Positions 1 through 11,607 of a DNA stretch of 64,000 nucleotides are shown piece by piece. A program made the position numbers and the translations under genes. The notes below the pieces were generated by a model. That model ran no database searches. It worked only from the letters and a program-made list of their open reading frames with translations, and was not told the DNA's origin. Origin of the DNA: Lomentospora prolificans (taxonomy: Eukaryota > Ascomycota > Sordariomycetes > Microascales > Microascaceae); NCBI GenBank assembly GCA_029532625.1, contig JARFXM010000003.1, positions 5,082,484 through 5,146,483 on the forward strand, read 5' to 3'. The stretch's first letter is position 1. Each line of letters starts with the position of its first letter.

Positions 1-1042
1 TAACCTGCCTAGGACCTTGAAGTATACGAGCTACATGTCAATAGCCTGTGAGTCCCAACTTCACCCGACTGCACATTGTTACAGTGTAGTAATACGGAGA
101 ATCTAACTCTCGATGCAGCTTGCTTGTCAATTACTACCGCTGTCCTCATTACTGTCGTTGACGTTGCCATCGAGCGACCCATTGGGAGCGGTAGCTTCCA
201 TGTAGCTAACGAGCTTGGCTTTACTGGTGCTTTTTTGGCTGTCACCAACATCGCCATTGCCTTCTGTAAGATTCCCCGTCGCTTTCAAAATACAGAACTT
301 GGCGCGAGCTCTAACACTTTGCTCTTAGCGAGCCATTCTTGCTTCTTCACGGTAATTTCCGAGTTCAAAAACCCCGACGACTGGCCCAAGGCTCTCGCTT
401 TGCTCCAGATCGCGGATACCACCATATACCTTGTCGCCGCTATCGTCATCTACGTGTTCGTTGGTCCGACTGTTCCATCGCCCGCACTTTCTGCTGCTGG
501 GTCCCCTGTGGTGCGGAAGGTGATCTGGGGTATTGCCATTCCGAGTGAGTGCTACATATACGGCTCCTTTTTAGACTTCGGCCCTTGTGCTAATGTGTGA
601 CTTAGCTATCGTGATTGCCGGTGTCATTTACGGCCATGTCGCTTCTGCGTATATCTTCTCCCGAATCTTCCGCAACACCAAGCACGTCGTTCGGAGAACG
701 AAGCTGTCCACACTGTCGTGGTTCGCCGTCACGCTGGGAATCTGGACTATTTCTATGATAATTGCCGAGTCGATCCCCGTCTTTAACAACTTGCTTGGGT
801 TGATCGGCGCCTTATTCGCGAGCTGGTTCTCGTATGGTCTTCCCGGCCTCTTCTGGCTCTGGATGCATTACGGAAACTGGTTCAAGGACGGCAAGCAGAC
901 TTGCCGTTTTATGGGCAATATTCTCCTATTTATCGTTGGTCTTCTAATATGTGTTCTGGGCCTGTGGGCTTCAGCCGTCGCGATTGCCGAGGATAAAGCT
1001 CAAAGAAAGCCATGGACTTGCGCCAGTAACGCCGCGGAATAG
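1..1042 (+). CDS. Amino-acid transporter, Aa_trans family, 3' part (gene starts before the window)
   Basis: This is the C-terminal part of an integral membrane amino-acid/auxin permease-type transporter, which would move neutral amino acids across the plasma or vacuolar membrane. I place exons at <2-46, 119-265, 329-544 and 606-1042, with introns 47-118, 266-328 and 545-605. The first intron has a clear CTAAC branch site near 103. The joined protein gives about 280 residues with family stretches such as FLAVTNIAIAF, DWPKALALLQIADTTIY and FASWFSYGLPGLFWLW, and several hydrophobic segments. Family members are about 450 residues, so the N-terminal 170 or so lie upstream of the window. Stop is TAG at 1040-1042. 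The family call is confident; the substrate is not determined. Confidence 0.85.
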
Positions 1043-2647
1043 AGACGTACCCCCTCATAGAATTAGAACATTGAACGTGTACAGTTTTGAATCATGACTC
1101 TTTACGATGGATTACCTAAAATATTTCATAATAAGATATAAGTAAAAATTTCCTTTACCCTTGCAGGTCTGGGTGTCCTTCCATCTGAACGGGCTCATAC
1201 AATCTAGGTAGGACTCGAAGTGCATTCTCGCACTAGTAGTAGCTGCTTCAGAGCTATTACCTCGGTATTTGCAAGATAACCTTGCTTTCGCCTCCGAAAA
1301 TGATCTTCCACACATTGCGCGGCCTCGCGTGCTTTCTGCTCGTCATCTGCATGCCATCAATATGAAAAGAGTAACGCAGCCTATATCCCGCCCGTCTAGA
1401 CACGACTTGTAGACTCCGCCTACTAATGTCGTAACAGCTAGTTGTGAAACGGCCCATATGGGAGAGACCAGCCGCGCATGTCTGTTCAGACATGTTTCAT
1501 CGGATTTGGGCGGTTGAGCTAGCTCCATGTCGACTCCCCCTCCAGGCATAAACATACTACGCACCACGTTCAATGTTATCCCACCATGCGGAGCGCGCCC
1601 ACATCGCGGCTCCGTTGGTAGCCGCATCTATTCGTTGACACTACAAATTCCGCCCAAACGCCGGCGCGGGGTTGACCGGACGCAATACGCCATCGCGTTG
1701 CGCTAAGTGACGTCAGCTTATGGGGCATTTGCTCTTTCTAAGCATGGCATACTAGATACAGTCTGCTCTGGCTCGGCTCTGTCATGAACTCGTGGTCTTG
1801 CGGACGAATAGAATATCAACTACTTCCGGTTCACCACGGGAAGGTTTTGATAGAGAGACTGTAGTCTATAGTGTACTGAGTTTGGGCTCCCACGCCTCTG
1901 ACTGTCTTCGCAGATCTTATATCCCCTTTCCATCTGTTCTTTTCCCCCCTTTTCTTTTTCTTTCTAGAGCAGCAATCCACCCGAGAGCAGTTGGCATTGA
2001 CTTGGCTTGCATCAAACAACCGCATGGCATGGATTGAACCACCTCTTATCTCAACGATGCCAGTCGTATACACGTTTCTCTGGGCTCACCTGGTAGGTAG
2101 TGCCGGATTGGGGCGAACGGATCCGGTCTGACGCAAGTCTTGGACATGGAACCAACCGATAATCGCGGCACACTTTTACATGTAGGGGACAAACACATAC
2201 AAGTCCGATATTGACTTCTATCCCAAATAAAAAGGTGACACGCACCTTCACGTGAAACCAAAGACCACTTCACAGAAGAGATTTGACCAGTTAGCCGCCT
2301 TGTTGCATCATAGACACGTCCATAGCCTTGCTGTCGGCTTGAGCCAGCTCTAGATACTCTCTAGAGAAGTGGCTGAGGAGAAGCAGCCCGAAATGGATGA
2401 CTACCTACCCCGGCGATGCATTACAGGCTTTAGATTAATTCAAGTATGTGCCCCAGATATGTTATCATATGCACATGATTGAGCCACGATATAGAAGCAT
2501 CAGCAAGTATATGGTTTCTATCCTAGAAATAGAAGAGGAATTGACGCCAGTTGAACACAGTCACCGGTACTGAATGGTTGTTTGCTCGCTATGCACATCT
2601 GAACGCCGGTATGCGACCGAGTAAGAGCCCATATATAATACCTAGAC
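1043..2647. other. Intergenic region
   Basis: About 1.6 kb between the convergent ends of the amino-acid transporter and the sugar transporter. Short ORFs here show no recognisable domain or codon pattern. The only motif I note is a perfect TGACGTCA palindrome at 1708-1715 (CRE/ATF type), with no obvious target gene start nearby. Confidence 0.6.
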
Positions 2648-4485
2648 TTAAACCTTGGAAGCCGTCTCTACATGAACAGTATCCTCGAGTTCCATCTCCT
2701 TGGCCAGACCCGCCTTTGCCATTGCCGCTGTGCTCGTGCAGACATACGACTTGAATTTGCGTGCCGGAAGTTTAGCCTGGAACATCTCGTGGATCTCCTC
2801 GAGAGTGCGATCGCGGGTTTCCGGGATAAAGAAATAGGTGAAGACGAGTAGGATTGCGTTCGAGCCGAACCAAATGTACCTATCAACGTGAAATCGTCAG
2901 TTGGGGTCCCCAGATATGGGGCTAGGTTTAGACAAACCCATATTTGGCGCGCCATCCTAGGCTAGCTGGGTTGATAAAGTACGGCGCGGTGAAGACACCA
3001 AGCCAGTTACCGAGGAAGTTGAGAGCCGTGGCTATACCGTAGGTGTGGGCGCGAAGATGGTTGTTGGGGTATTCGCCGCCCAGAAGCCACGCATATGGCG
3101 CTAGAACAACATAAGCGAACAAAATACAAACATCGCCGAAGGGCATAACAGTGAGCTTACCGTAGGCAACATAAGCAAAAGTAAAGAGGGACATGAAAGC
3201 GACCACGGCCTTACCCGCAGCGGCGCTCTCGGGTGCAACAGTCCAGGCAATTGCAAATGCTAGCTGGCAACACCCGCATGCGCCGACACCCAGCATGACG
3301 ATGAGACGGCGGTCGAGACGACGGACGAAGAATAAACTGCTCAAGACGCCGATGAGACCCATGCAGCTTACCATTGTGGAGTAGGCGAAGGCCTCCTTAA
3401 TTCCGGCGACGTCAAGGAAATAAGTGGTATAGATGTTCAACCAAGAAGAGCCTAGAGAAAAGAGTTAATAAGTCGATCGCATTATTATTAGCATGAGCTC
3501 CACTTCTCATGGGGTCGAATTGGCCGTATGTACTAACCATTTGCACAATGGAAGCAAATAATAGCGATAGAAAGCAACGTGCGGCGTCGGTCTGTGCCTT
3601 TCCACATCTCCACCCAGAGCTTCTTATTTTCGCTTTGTTCAATCTGTTCGGCAGTCGAGATGCGGATCTCATTGAATTCAGCTTGGAACTCGCTCTCATC
3701 GATATTCGTGTTTCGCAGCTTCCGCAACGACGCCTCTGCAGCTTCTTCTCTGCCTTGGGTCATGAGCCAGCGTGGGCTCTCGGGGAAGAAGAAGAGCGCG
3801 ATGGTCTGGATGGTAGGCACGATGAAGAACATGGCGAGAGGAATGCGGTACGATTCCTTGCCAGGCATCAAATGCGTGGCGTAGTCGACGGCTGCTCCGA
3901 CAATAGACCCACTAGACAGTTGGGTCTGGTAGACGGCGAAAGCGATACCTCGAAGATGGGCGGGAGCTACTTCGTTGACGTAAACCTGAGCAAAAGTAAG
4001 GAACCAGCCGACAGAGATTCCTTATCCTACGCATTAGTAACAATTATTTTCAGGCTGGGGTATTGAAGAAGTGTGTCCCTACCAAGAAGGAATCGAGCAA
4101 AGTATAGAGCCCCGACGCTCGTTGTGCCTAACATCACAGCAGTTGAGACCATGTTCAGAAGCGACGCTGACCATAGGCCCATCCGTCGACCGAATTTCGA
4201 GCTAAAGGGACCGACCAGCAGCGAGCCAACAAAGGTGCCAATAGTCATCAGCGATGAGATGAGCTGCTGCACCGTCGGATCGATTGCCCACTTCTCCTTC
4301 ACATCGTCATAGTAGCCGTAGACCCTGAGGAAGCCAGGCATGGCCATGAAGCCACCGACCAGTCCGTAGTCCAGGCCATACTGAAAACTAGCCAGAGTGA
4401 CAATGAAGCAGATGAGAAGACATTTTTTGTGACTGGCAACATCCAGTTGCAGCGGATTGGAAGAGATGACTGCTGCTCCGGCCAT
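2648..4485 (-). CDS. MFS sugar transporter (hexose/disaccharide porter type)
   Basis: A 523-residue member of the sugar porter branch of the major facilitator superfamily, expected to be a 12-helix plasma-membrane proton symporter or facilitator. Exons on the minus strand are 4083-4485, 3538-4020, 3161-3451, 2938-3100 and 2648-2879, summing to 1572 nt. Introns are 4021-4082, 3452-3537, 3101-3160 and 2880-2937. Family marks are FQYGLDYGLVGGF in helix 1, GPFSSKFGRR after helix 2, the PESPRWLM loop before the central cytoplasmic region, and FFIPETRDRTLEEI at the end. The 60-bp intron 3101-3160 is a multiple of three without a stop, so it can be missed in ORF calling. It is divergent from the dioxygenase at 5340, with 854 bp between the starts. 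The exact sugar cannot be read from sequence. Confidence 0.9.
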
Positions 4486-5339
4486 CTTGAAAGCGCGACT
4501 GGTTGAGTGGTGCCAGAGTGCTTACTTGCGCGATTGACAGTCTCAAGGTCCCGGACGACGCCGTTTAAATGAAAATGACAAGCACTGCCTCTTCAAGTGG
4601 ATAGCGACGAGGGGAATGAAGACTGGCAGGGGCCCCGGAGGTTGTACATAGGGGGCCAAACATGTCGAAGAAACTGGCATATGCCATGGGTTATCTCGGA
4701 ATGTAAAGGCCGATACTGCGACGGCAATGAGCTACCTGACGTGCAGGATGTCGAAAGGAGCAGTGATCGACGCGCCCAGATGCATTTGGATTTCAAAGCA
4801 TTAGAAGCTAACCCAGTTCGCCTTCCGGCAGTTCACCGCGAGAAAGGATGAAACCATCTGATAAGACTAAAAGCTCCGGGGAGGCAGCTCTAGGATTGAA
4901 GACATTCGCACCTTTGAGCGGGGACTGTACACGTCGAAAGCCTGTAGGAGATAAGATCGGCAGTTTGCTTTGCTGGGTGTCTTCGCTTCGCTTCGCATTG
5001 CCGGCCAGCAATTCCAGTTACCAGGGAAGTCACCAGCATCGCTAGATGTGGGGAACGATCCTTCGCGCCGTTAAAGTTGGCTTCCCCGCAATCCAGGTGC
5101 AGCACCGCACGCGCGGTAACGCTACCCCAGACCATCCCGCCGTCTTCCCCGCTTTGTTATTTCAACTGCGGCGCACTATTTTAAGACCCTGGATTATTAT
5201 TCTTCATCGACCCCATCCGCCAATGTGGTTGCCATAACTCACCGCTCCAAGGCTGAGACTATTGAGTGAAGTTGACATCTACTGATACAGATACAATCTC
5301 CCTATCGCCTAATTACAGTTTGATCCTTCCTCCAGCACT
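4486..5339. promoter_or_regulatory. Shared divergent promoter region, sugar transporter / TauD dioxygenase
   Basis: 854 bp lie between the start codons of the minus-strand sugar transporter and the plus-strand dioxygenase. No coding signal is seen. The divergent arrangement suggests, but does not prove, joint control. Confidence 0.45.
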
Positions 5340-6681
5340 ATGGGTTCCCCAGCTAACGGCGCTACCGTTACTAACGGAACCAACGGTACCAAGACGCTAA
5401 AGCGTGAACCTCTGAAGCGAGGGACATCGATTGACCACCTCGAATATGTTGATGTCACGCCCATCATCGGTCGCGAGTATCCCACTGCCAAGCTCAAGGA
5501 CATGTTGAACGCACCCAACGCTGAGGAGCAGCTCCGCGACCTGGCCATCACCATCTGCGAACGGGGTGTCGTTTTTTTCCGCACTCCCCAGGATGACCTC
5601 TCAATTGATGAGCAGAAGCATATCACTGACTTGCTTGGCAAGTTGACTGGGCGCCCGCAAGAGAACGGTCTGCACGTACACCCCCTGTACAACGACCCAA
5701 ACAATTTGCCAATGGCAGATGGGACGACCGATAAGAACATGTAAGATTACCCTTTACTTTGGTTGTTCGCAATCGAATACAGTAGGTACTCACACAGAAA
5801 TATCGAAGATATGTTATCAACTCCGAGGCTGCTAAGAAGCTCTATGCAACCATGAAGAACCGGCCCGACTCGCTCAGCGAGCCTCGTGACCTCGGCCGCG
5901 AATGGCACAGCGACAGTATGTATTCGTGCCCCATTTTCTACCACCATTTGGTAGTCCAGTTTTTCGACTCAGCATTCGCTTACTCTCCACAAATAGGCCT
6001 CTTCGAGAACTGCCCCTCGGATTTCTCCTTCCTTCGCATGCAGTCTACCCCCCCATCGGGTGGTGATACACTCTGGGCTTCCGGCTACGAGCTGTACGAC
6101 AGGCTGTCGCCACCAATGAGGGCCTTCCTCGAGACTCTAACAGCTACCTGCGCCCAACCTGTCTTCAAGTCTGCGTGCGAGGCTGGAAAGTACGATGTCA
6201 TGTCACCGCGGGGCTCTCCGCTGAATGTGGATTACGAGTTTAGCCCCTCTCATCCAGTCATTCGCACCCACCCCGTTACTGGATGGAAGTCACTCTTCGC
6301 TGGTGTTGGGCTACACGTCAGCCGCATCGACGGTGTCTATACCCATGAAGACCAACTTATCCGCGACTTTCTTCTCAGACACATCACCCGGAACCACGAC
6401 TGCGTCGCAAGGATGCATTGGACAAGGGGTGCCTGTGCCATTTGGAGCAACGAGTGCACTTTCCATGCCGCTACAGTAAGCCAGCCTACCTTTCTCGGTC
6501 TGGAAATTGTTGATAAAGGGGATGTGAAAATACTCGGGAACTAACTCATTTATTGTAGCCCGACACCCACCTTGTGGAAGGCATTAGGACCGGTGTCCGT
6601 GCTTCAGGTATTGGCGGGGTGCCATACCTGGACCCAGCGAGTACTGGACGAAGGGAGGCCTTGGGTCTCTCTCCCTTCTAA
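5340..6681 (+). CDS. TauD-type Fe(II)/2-oxoglutarate-dependent dioxygenase
   Basis: A 369-residue cytosolic dioxygenase of the TauD/TfdA family, which couples 2-oxoglutarate decarboxylation to oxidation of substrates such as sulfonates, xanthine or other small acids. Exons are 5340-5740, 5809-5915, 5997-6475 and 6559-6681 (1110 nt). The iron-binding HxD is His167 and Asp169 in the stretch WHSDS, and the distal His is His326 in CTFHAAT. The 2-oxoglutarate-binding Arg is probably Arg339 or Arg343. The first 25 residues are low-complexity (Gly, Thr, Asn), which is common in fungal homologues. The 81-bp intron 5916-5996 is a multiple of three without a stop. It lies next to a divergent sugar transporter and a convergent NmrA-like gene. 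The substrate is unknown. Confidence 0.9.
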
Positions 6682-7106
6682 ACAGTACTTGAAGGAAGGG
6701 GCAGTATCATCATACGCGTAAAATATTATTCCTCAGGTAAAAAATGTATAACCTATGGTAGTAAAGAGGGATAGATGTAAGTTTTGGAAGGAGGGATAGC
6801 TCTAACCGTCAGAGGAGGACGAAGGGACTATGAAGGTGATGGTATAATAGATGCGGCAATTGGCCACACCTCCATGGAATATATAGAGCTCGTGGAATAG
6901 GACTACAGAGTAGCTGGAGCGTCCTTTTGGCACAGGGGATGAATAGATAGTAAGAGAAATCTTGTGGAGATTGTAGCTTCTGTTAATTATTACCAGTTCA
7001 TGGGTGTTTTCCGCTACCTTATTTCCCCTTGAGGACAGCGCAAGAGATGGGTTATCTGGTAGAGGCCGCTCGCAATTCAATCTTCGTGGAGATGTAAGAT
7101 CTGATT
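6682..7106. other. Intergenic, convergent 3' ends
   Basis: 425 bp between the stop codons of the dioxygenase and the NmrA-like gene. I see no gene here. Confidence 0.6.
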
Positions 7107-8036
7107 TCAAGAGTCTTGCTTCGAAGGAACCCGGGTGTATGTGTCATCCAGTCGTTTTTTCTCCCTCTCTAAGAAATCTTCGTACGATCCGACCGGAACT
7201 CCCCATGATTTAACCTGATCCAGGTTGGCCAATGCGCTCTTCTCCTTCATTGTGATTTGGGCCTCGAGAAGCAGGTTTCTTTTCTTCTTTTCTTCAACCT
7301 CGACTTCAGACAAGAAGCGCACACTCATCCTTTTGCCCGTTGCCTCAGCCAGTCCCGAAACTAAATCTTCCGGCGTCAGCAATGCCGTAAATACATCCAC
7401 CCGGTGGCCAGAAAACTTTTCTGGTGATAGCAACGCTGCTGCTCCGAAAGCGCCGATGTCGTCGGGATCGACGTAGGGACTTGTCTGGCCTTGGGTGAGA
7501 GCAGTCTCGAAAATTCCTGTCGTCGTCAAATCACCGAACCACGCTGCTGCCGGGCCGATGAGGTCGCTCAGGAATTTGGCAGGCCGTAGGATAGTGTAGG
7601 AGGGATACTTTGTGATTTCGCGAGTGATATCTCTCTTAACCTGGTAGATCTTGGCAACAATTCCATCTGGATCAAGCCCCGGGCGTGTGGTCTCATCCTC
7701 CTCGAGGCCAAACGAACTTGAATATACGATATGCCGAACCCCCTCATCTCTAGCAGCCGAGATGACTGCATTTGCATGGCGGAGCTCCTGGGAAATGTCG
7801 GTAAAGGAAGGCATGAAGTTGAGAAACGCAGACGTCGCTCCTTTGAGGGCGGCCCTCAGGGATTCCGTGTCGTCGTACGAGCCCTGGAAAATGAGAACGC
7901 CCATGTCAGCAAGTGCCTTGGCATTCTTGGGTTCCCTGACAAGCGCATGAACGGTGGCATTCGCCTTGCGCAGGTGGCGGGCAACGGCTCCGCCCTGGGT
8001 CCCGGTAGCGCCGCACACAAAGACTACTTCTGACAT
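7107..8036 (-). CDS. NmrA-like NAD(P)-binding protein
   Basis: A 309-residue, intronless protein of the NmrA/HSCARG group of atypical short-chain dehydrogenases. It has the nucleotide-binding GATGTQGG at residues 9-16 and the typical stretch RHIVYSSSFGLEE. Members bind NAD(P) and act either as redox-sensing regulators or as small-molecule reductases. There is no clear YxxxK catalytic pair, which fits the NmrA group. It is divergent from the Zn2Cys6 regulator at 8383, with 346 bp between starts, an arrangement often seen for a regulator and its target. A second family member is at 28533-29740 but is only distantly similar and has three introns. Confidence 0.88.
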   Translation of the reverse strand: MSEVVFVCGATGTQGGAVARHLRKANATVHALVREPKNAKALADMGVLIFQGSYDDTESLRAALKGATSAFLNFMPSFTDISQELRHANAVISAARDEGVRHIVYSSSFGLEEDETTRPGLDPDGIVAKIYQVKRDITREITKYPSYTILRPAKFLSDLIGPAAAWFGDLTTTGIFETALTQGQTSPYVDPDDIGAFGAAALLSPEKFSGHRVDVFTALLTPEDLVSGLAEATGKRMSVRFLSEVEVEEKKKRNLLLEAQITMKEKSALANLDQVKSWGVPVGSYEDFLEREKKRLDDTYTRVPSKQDS

Positions 8037-8382
8037 AGCTGGCGAATTTCAAGACAATCGATAGTGATCAGAATGACTTTGAATTCTAGACTGTTCAAAT
8101 TGTTCATCGACGCAGGGAGGACCGTGTCTTCTCAATTTTTATCCCCCATTGACAATTGCTCACTGTATTTGTTTGGGAATCGTCCTCCCGGCGGCATTCC
8201 GCAAAGTGGAGCTGCGGAGTAATAATTGCGGGGTCGACAACTCGTGGGATTCCGCCAGCAACTCCGCTTGGAAACGTCATACTTTGCAGAGCTGGAGGTC
8301 TGGATCTCTCAAGTACCAGCATGGGACCCCCTTGAGAAGCCCTTAATCCTTTTGGCGACAACTTCGGCGACCGTGGATTATA
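8037..8382. promoter_or_regulatory. Shared divergent promoter, NmrA-like gene / Zn2Cys6 regulator
   Basis: 346 bp between two divergent start codons. It contains an inverted CGG-CATT-CCG triplet pair at 8192-8201, a possible site for a Zn2Cys6 protein. That assignment is inference from the motif alone. Confidence 0.4.
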
Positions 8383-9762
8383 ATGGCCATGGTATTCGGT
8401 CGAGGAATCTCGCGTCGCAAATCTTGTTCTGCTTGCGTCAAGGCGAAGCGGCGGTGTGACTTCGCCGTTCCTACATGCCTCCGTTGCTCGAATCGCGACA
8501 TTTCGTGCGACTACCCTGAACGAATAAGGTCAAGCATATCGCGGATGCGTTTATGCCAGGCGATATCGCCCAACCAAGTCGACACAGAAAATGGAATCAT
8601 TGAGGACCTTGCATCTCCACCATCCCTTGAGGAGGCACCGTTGATGGATGACCTGGAATCTGGAGATACCTTGGGGGCTGTATCGTGGCAGGCAAGTGAC
8701 TTTAACGCAGTTGTTCCTAGTAATAGTATTCAGTCGAGTTACATTGACTTCACTAGGCCGGAGCCAAGGGATGGGGACTTTGATGGGTGTGGAAACGGCG
8801 GCGAGATAATATTACTCGACCATGGGGAGGCGAGTTCGTCTTTAGGCTTGAATACGCCTACACCTACTACACCTGGATCAATTCCGAAACTCCTATCGGC
8901 AGCTATATCAGAGAGGATCCAATTCGCAATTAAGTACCTCTCTGATATTCCAAAGGCTTTGGTAAAAACGCTAGAACTGCCATGGTGTCATACTGAGATT
9001 TTTAAACGGGAAATGCCCCGGTGCCTGCAAGGTGCATCTTGCTTGAGATCCCGCCGCGGTTATCGCTAGGCTAATTTTGAAGTATTAATAGATGCGGTTT
9101 CCTCTTGTGCGCTATACATCAATCAGACGGAGAAAAACAGAAGCTTTGTTCTGCGTTCGGCGATAGCCTGGCTCAGCGACCTGGCCAATTCTCCCAGCCC
9201 TACGTCTCATCGAGAATGCCTCGCAAGAACGTGTGCGTTTGGAATCTATCATACAATAGCCCTTCTGGATAGCGATGTTAAATTCCGCTCTACTGCGAGA
9301 CATACAATTCCCCTGGTCGAGTCTTCCTTGCATTCCCTGCTCCGACATCTAGGCAACGCGTCTCACAATGAGCTTCCCCGAGAACTGCCCCTCTATCCCT
9401 TGGCCGAAACAGACTCATTCTGGAGGTCTTGGATTCTGCAAGAATCTTCGCGCAGAACGGTGATCTTCACGAACCAGCTCCTACTCATATATGCCATGAC
9501 TACCGGACGGCAGTTTAACATCTCCCCACAGACGAAATTGCAACCATGGTCTCTCTCAAGGGATCTTTGGAGAGCCACCAATGCGGTGGACTTTGCACTT
9601 GCATGGAAAGCAAGCAGTCTGTCGACAGCAAGTCTGGCAAGTCTAGAAAGCATTTTAAGAGAGGCGCGGGTGGATGGTTTAGATGAGTTCGGGATGATGC
9701 TTGTACATTGTTATCTTGGGCATGATGGCGCACGCGGATTGCTCGCGAGGAGGGGGGAGTGA
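8383..9762 (+). CDS. Zn2Cys6 transcription factor
   Basis: A 439-residue nuclear regulator. Exons are 8383-9031 and 9092-9762, with a 60-bp intron carrying branch-like GCTAAT. The N-terminus has a full binuclear zinc cluster with Cys15, 18, 25, 32, 35 and 42 (Cx2Cx6Cx6Cx2Cx6C) and the basic run KAKRR between the second and third Cys. The C-terminal half resembles the region found in AflR-like and other secondary-metabolism regulators, without a clear fungal_trans domain that I can assert. Without the intron the frame would stop at 9067-9069. It is divergent from the NmrA-like gene, so it may regulate this gene group. Confidence 0.88.
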
Positions 9763-10568
9763 AGAGAGAAACGACCCAAAGATGTAGAGCGTGAGGACAT
9801 CGCGTGCTATTGTCAATTTTCGTGAATCTAGTGTTACAATTCCCGGAGGAAACGATGGACGAACTGTGATAAAATAGAGGGCAGCCATGGCTGAAACGGC
9901 ATCCAGATTCTGAATAACAACTCAAGGCGGGACTCGTCAAGTCTTCTCCTGATTCTCCATGGTCCTTGGCAAGGCTGTTATTCCTTTACAGTGACTCGAT
10001 GAATCTTAATAATGCCGCATCTGTTTCTTGGTCGGCCGCGATGAGTAGGCCGCCGCAGCCTGTGTGTATAGGCTGGCCAAGAATCCCAGTAATTAACGCG
10101 GCGGCCTTACAAATTGCAACCCCGGCTGCTTGATGCACGCTGCCTGTAAAAGTCTCCCTCCGCAATATATGCCGCTCTCCTGCCCGCCGTCACCCAGGGT
10201 ATCTGCAGGGGTGGAATCAAGAATGCGCACTCGGTATTGTCTATTGTCGTCTGAACTCTAGTGCAGTAGCGCATTGCACAGCCCTACCCGCTTCGGGATT
10301 GGCGCCGACCTCGACGAAAGGGGTTAAGGGAGGCTAAACGGGAGCAAGCACCCATCCACTTTCAGGGCCATCTCCAACGCGAAAACATCACTATTTTCCA
10401 AGTTCTGCCACAATTCAGCGAAGAATTCTCCCATACGCTTTCGTTCCAGCCCTACCCAGTCGACAGTATCGCAGTCAAGAACCTGGAGGACAGTGCTAAG
10501 ATGCCCGACGCTTTCCTCCGACATGCTTTCCATCGTCTTCTCAGATTGAAATCCAAGAGATTTCGCCT
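9763..10568. other. Intergenic region
   Basis: No recognisable gene. A 115-codon minus-strand open frame at 10324-10671 overlaps the end of the Cys-containing ORF described next and may be its frame-shifted continuation. Confidence 0.5.
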
Positions 10569-10871
10569 TTACCACCTCGAGTATATTCCCGCAGGAGTAC
10601 TCAGGCCACCGCTTGGAGAAGAACCGAGGCCTGTTCTGCAATAATGGTCGTTGTAATATGGTGTGGGACAATCGATGCCGGTCATGAGCCAGTCATCCTT
10701 ACTAAGAATTCGCTGCTCGCATACGCGGACATGACTCCATTCGGGCACGTCGGTGACTTTGACAGTAATACCTCTTAAAACCTGGGCCGTCGATAGACAG
10801 CTAAGCAACACGAGGAAGCCGATCGCAATCTGCCACATTGTTATGAAGTTGATCCCCTTCAAGAAGGCCAT
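10569..10871 (-). pseudogene. Possible small secreted Cys-containing protein, probably frame-shifted
   Basis: The open frame from ATG at 10871 encodes 100 residues. It begins with a convincing signal peptide (hydrophobic IAIGFLVLLSCLSTA) followed by a spaced Cys pattern (VCEQ, DCPTPYYND, YCR) like that of fungal small secreted proteins. Just after YCR the frame becomes unconvincing, while the neighbouring frame (10324-10671) continues with SKRWPEYSCGN-type sequence. That suggests an indel near 10630. I do not recognise a named family. It could also be a real 100-residue protein. Confidence 0.3.
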
Positions 10872-11607
10872 GCGAGAACGAGCAACTAAGAATTGAGAGA
10901 AATATAAGCCTTTATCGTTAGGCATATTTGACCATGCTTTAGCAGCAAATCTCGAGCAGAAGCCCGTCCCATTAGCAAAGCGACATATGGACATGGGTTG
11001 ATTGGGTCTAGACTCAAATACTATTCTCTGCACGCTTCAGGTCAGCTACCAGCAGACGTTCGATCGGCCACACGCAAGGGTTAGGCGCGAGCCTCTCCTT
11101 ACTGGCTGGACAGGCGGTATGCCACGATTGTGAATATTGACTCTCGAGCCATAATACCAGAGCGTTGCATTCAGCCACCGTCTTTGCCCGGCTCAATAAT
11201 CAAACCCGTCTCCAACTAGTTACAACCAACTGTAGCAGAGAAAGAGGAACTGATACATTTTTGTGTAGGTCGCGGAGTAAAACGCTGCGTAGTAGAAGAA
11301 CGGTCTGCGATTGAACTTTGGCTCATCTAAGCTACTGGGCAATCCAGCGGGATGGCGATTGTTCGACGTACGGTTTTTGAATTCGCCAATCCGATGGAGG
11401 AAGATGGCGTCTTCAACTCGACTACAGTTCACACTCAGTGGGAGCTGGGTCCAGGTATCGTGGTCTTACTAATTCTACAAAGCTATGGCTGACAGTACCG
11501 AGAGAAAATACAGCCCCTACATATCGTTCAGAGCCCCTTTCCCAGTTCAAGGCAAATCTCGTAGGAAGTTTCGTCCAAGGGCGGGGTTGCACCTGAAGCG
11601 ACCGCAT
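10872..11607. other. Intergenic region
   Basis: Only short overlapping ORFs without recognisable features. Confidence 0.5.
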
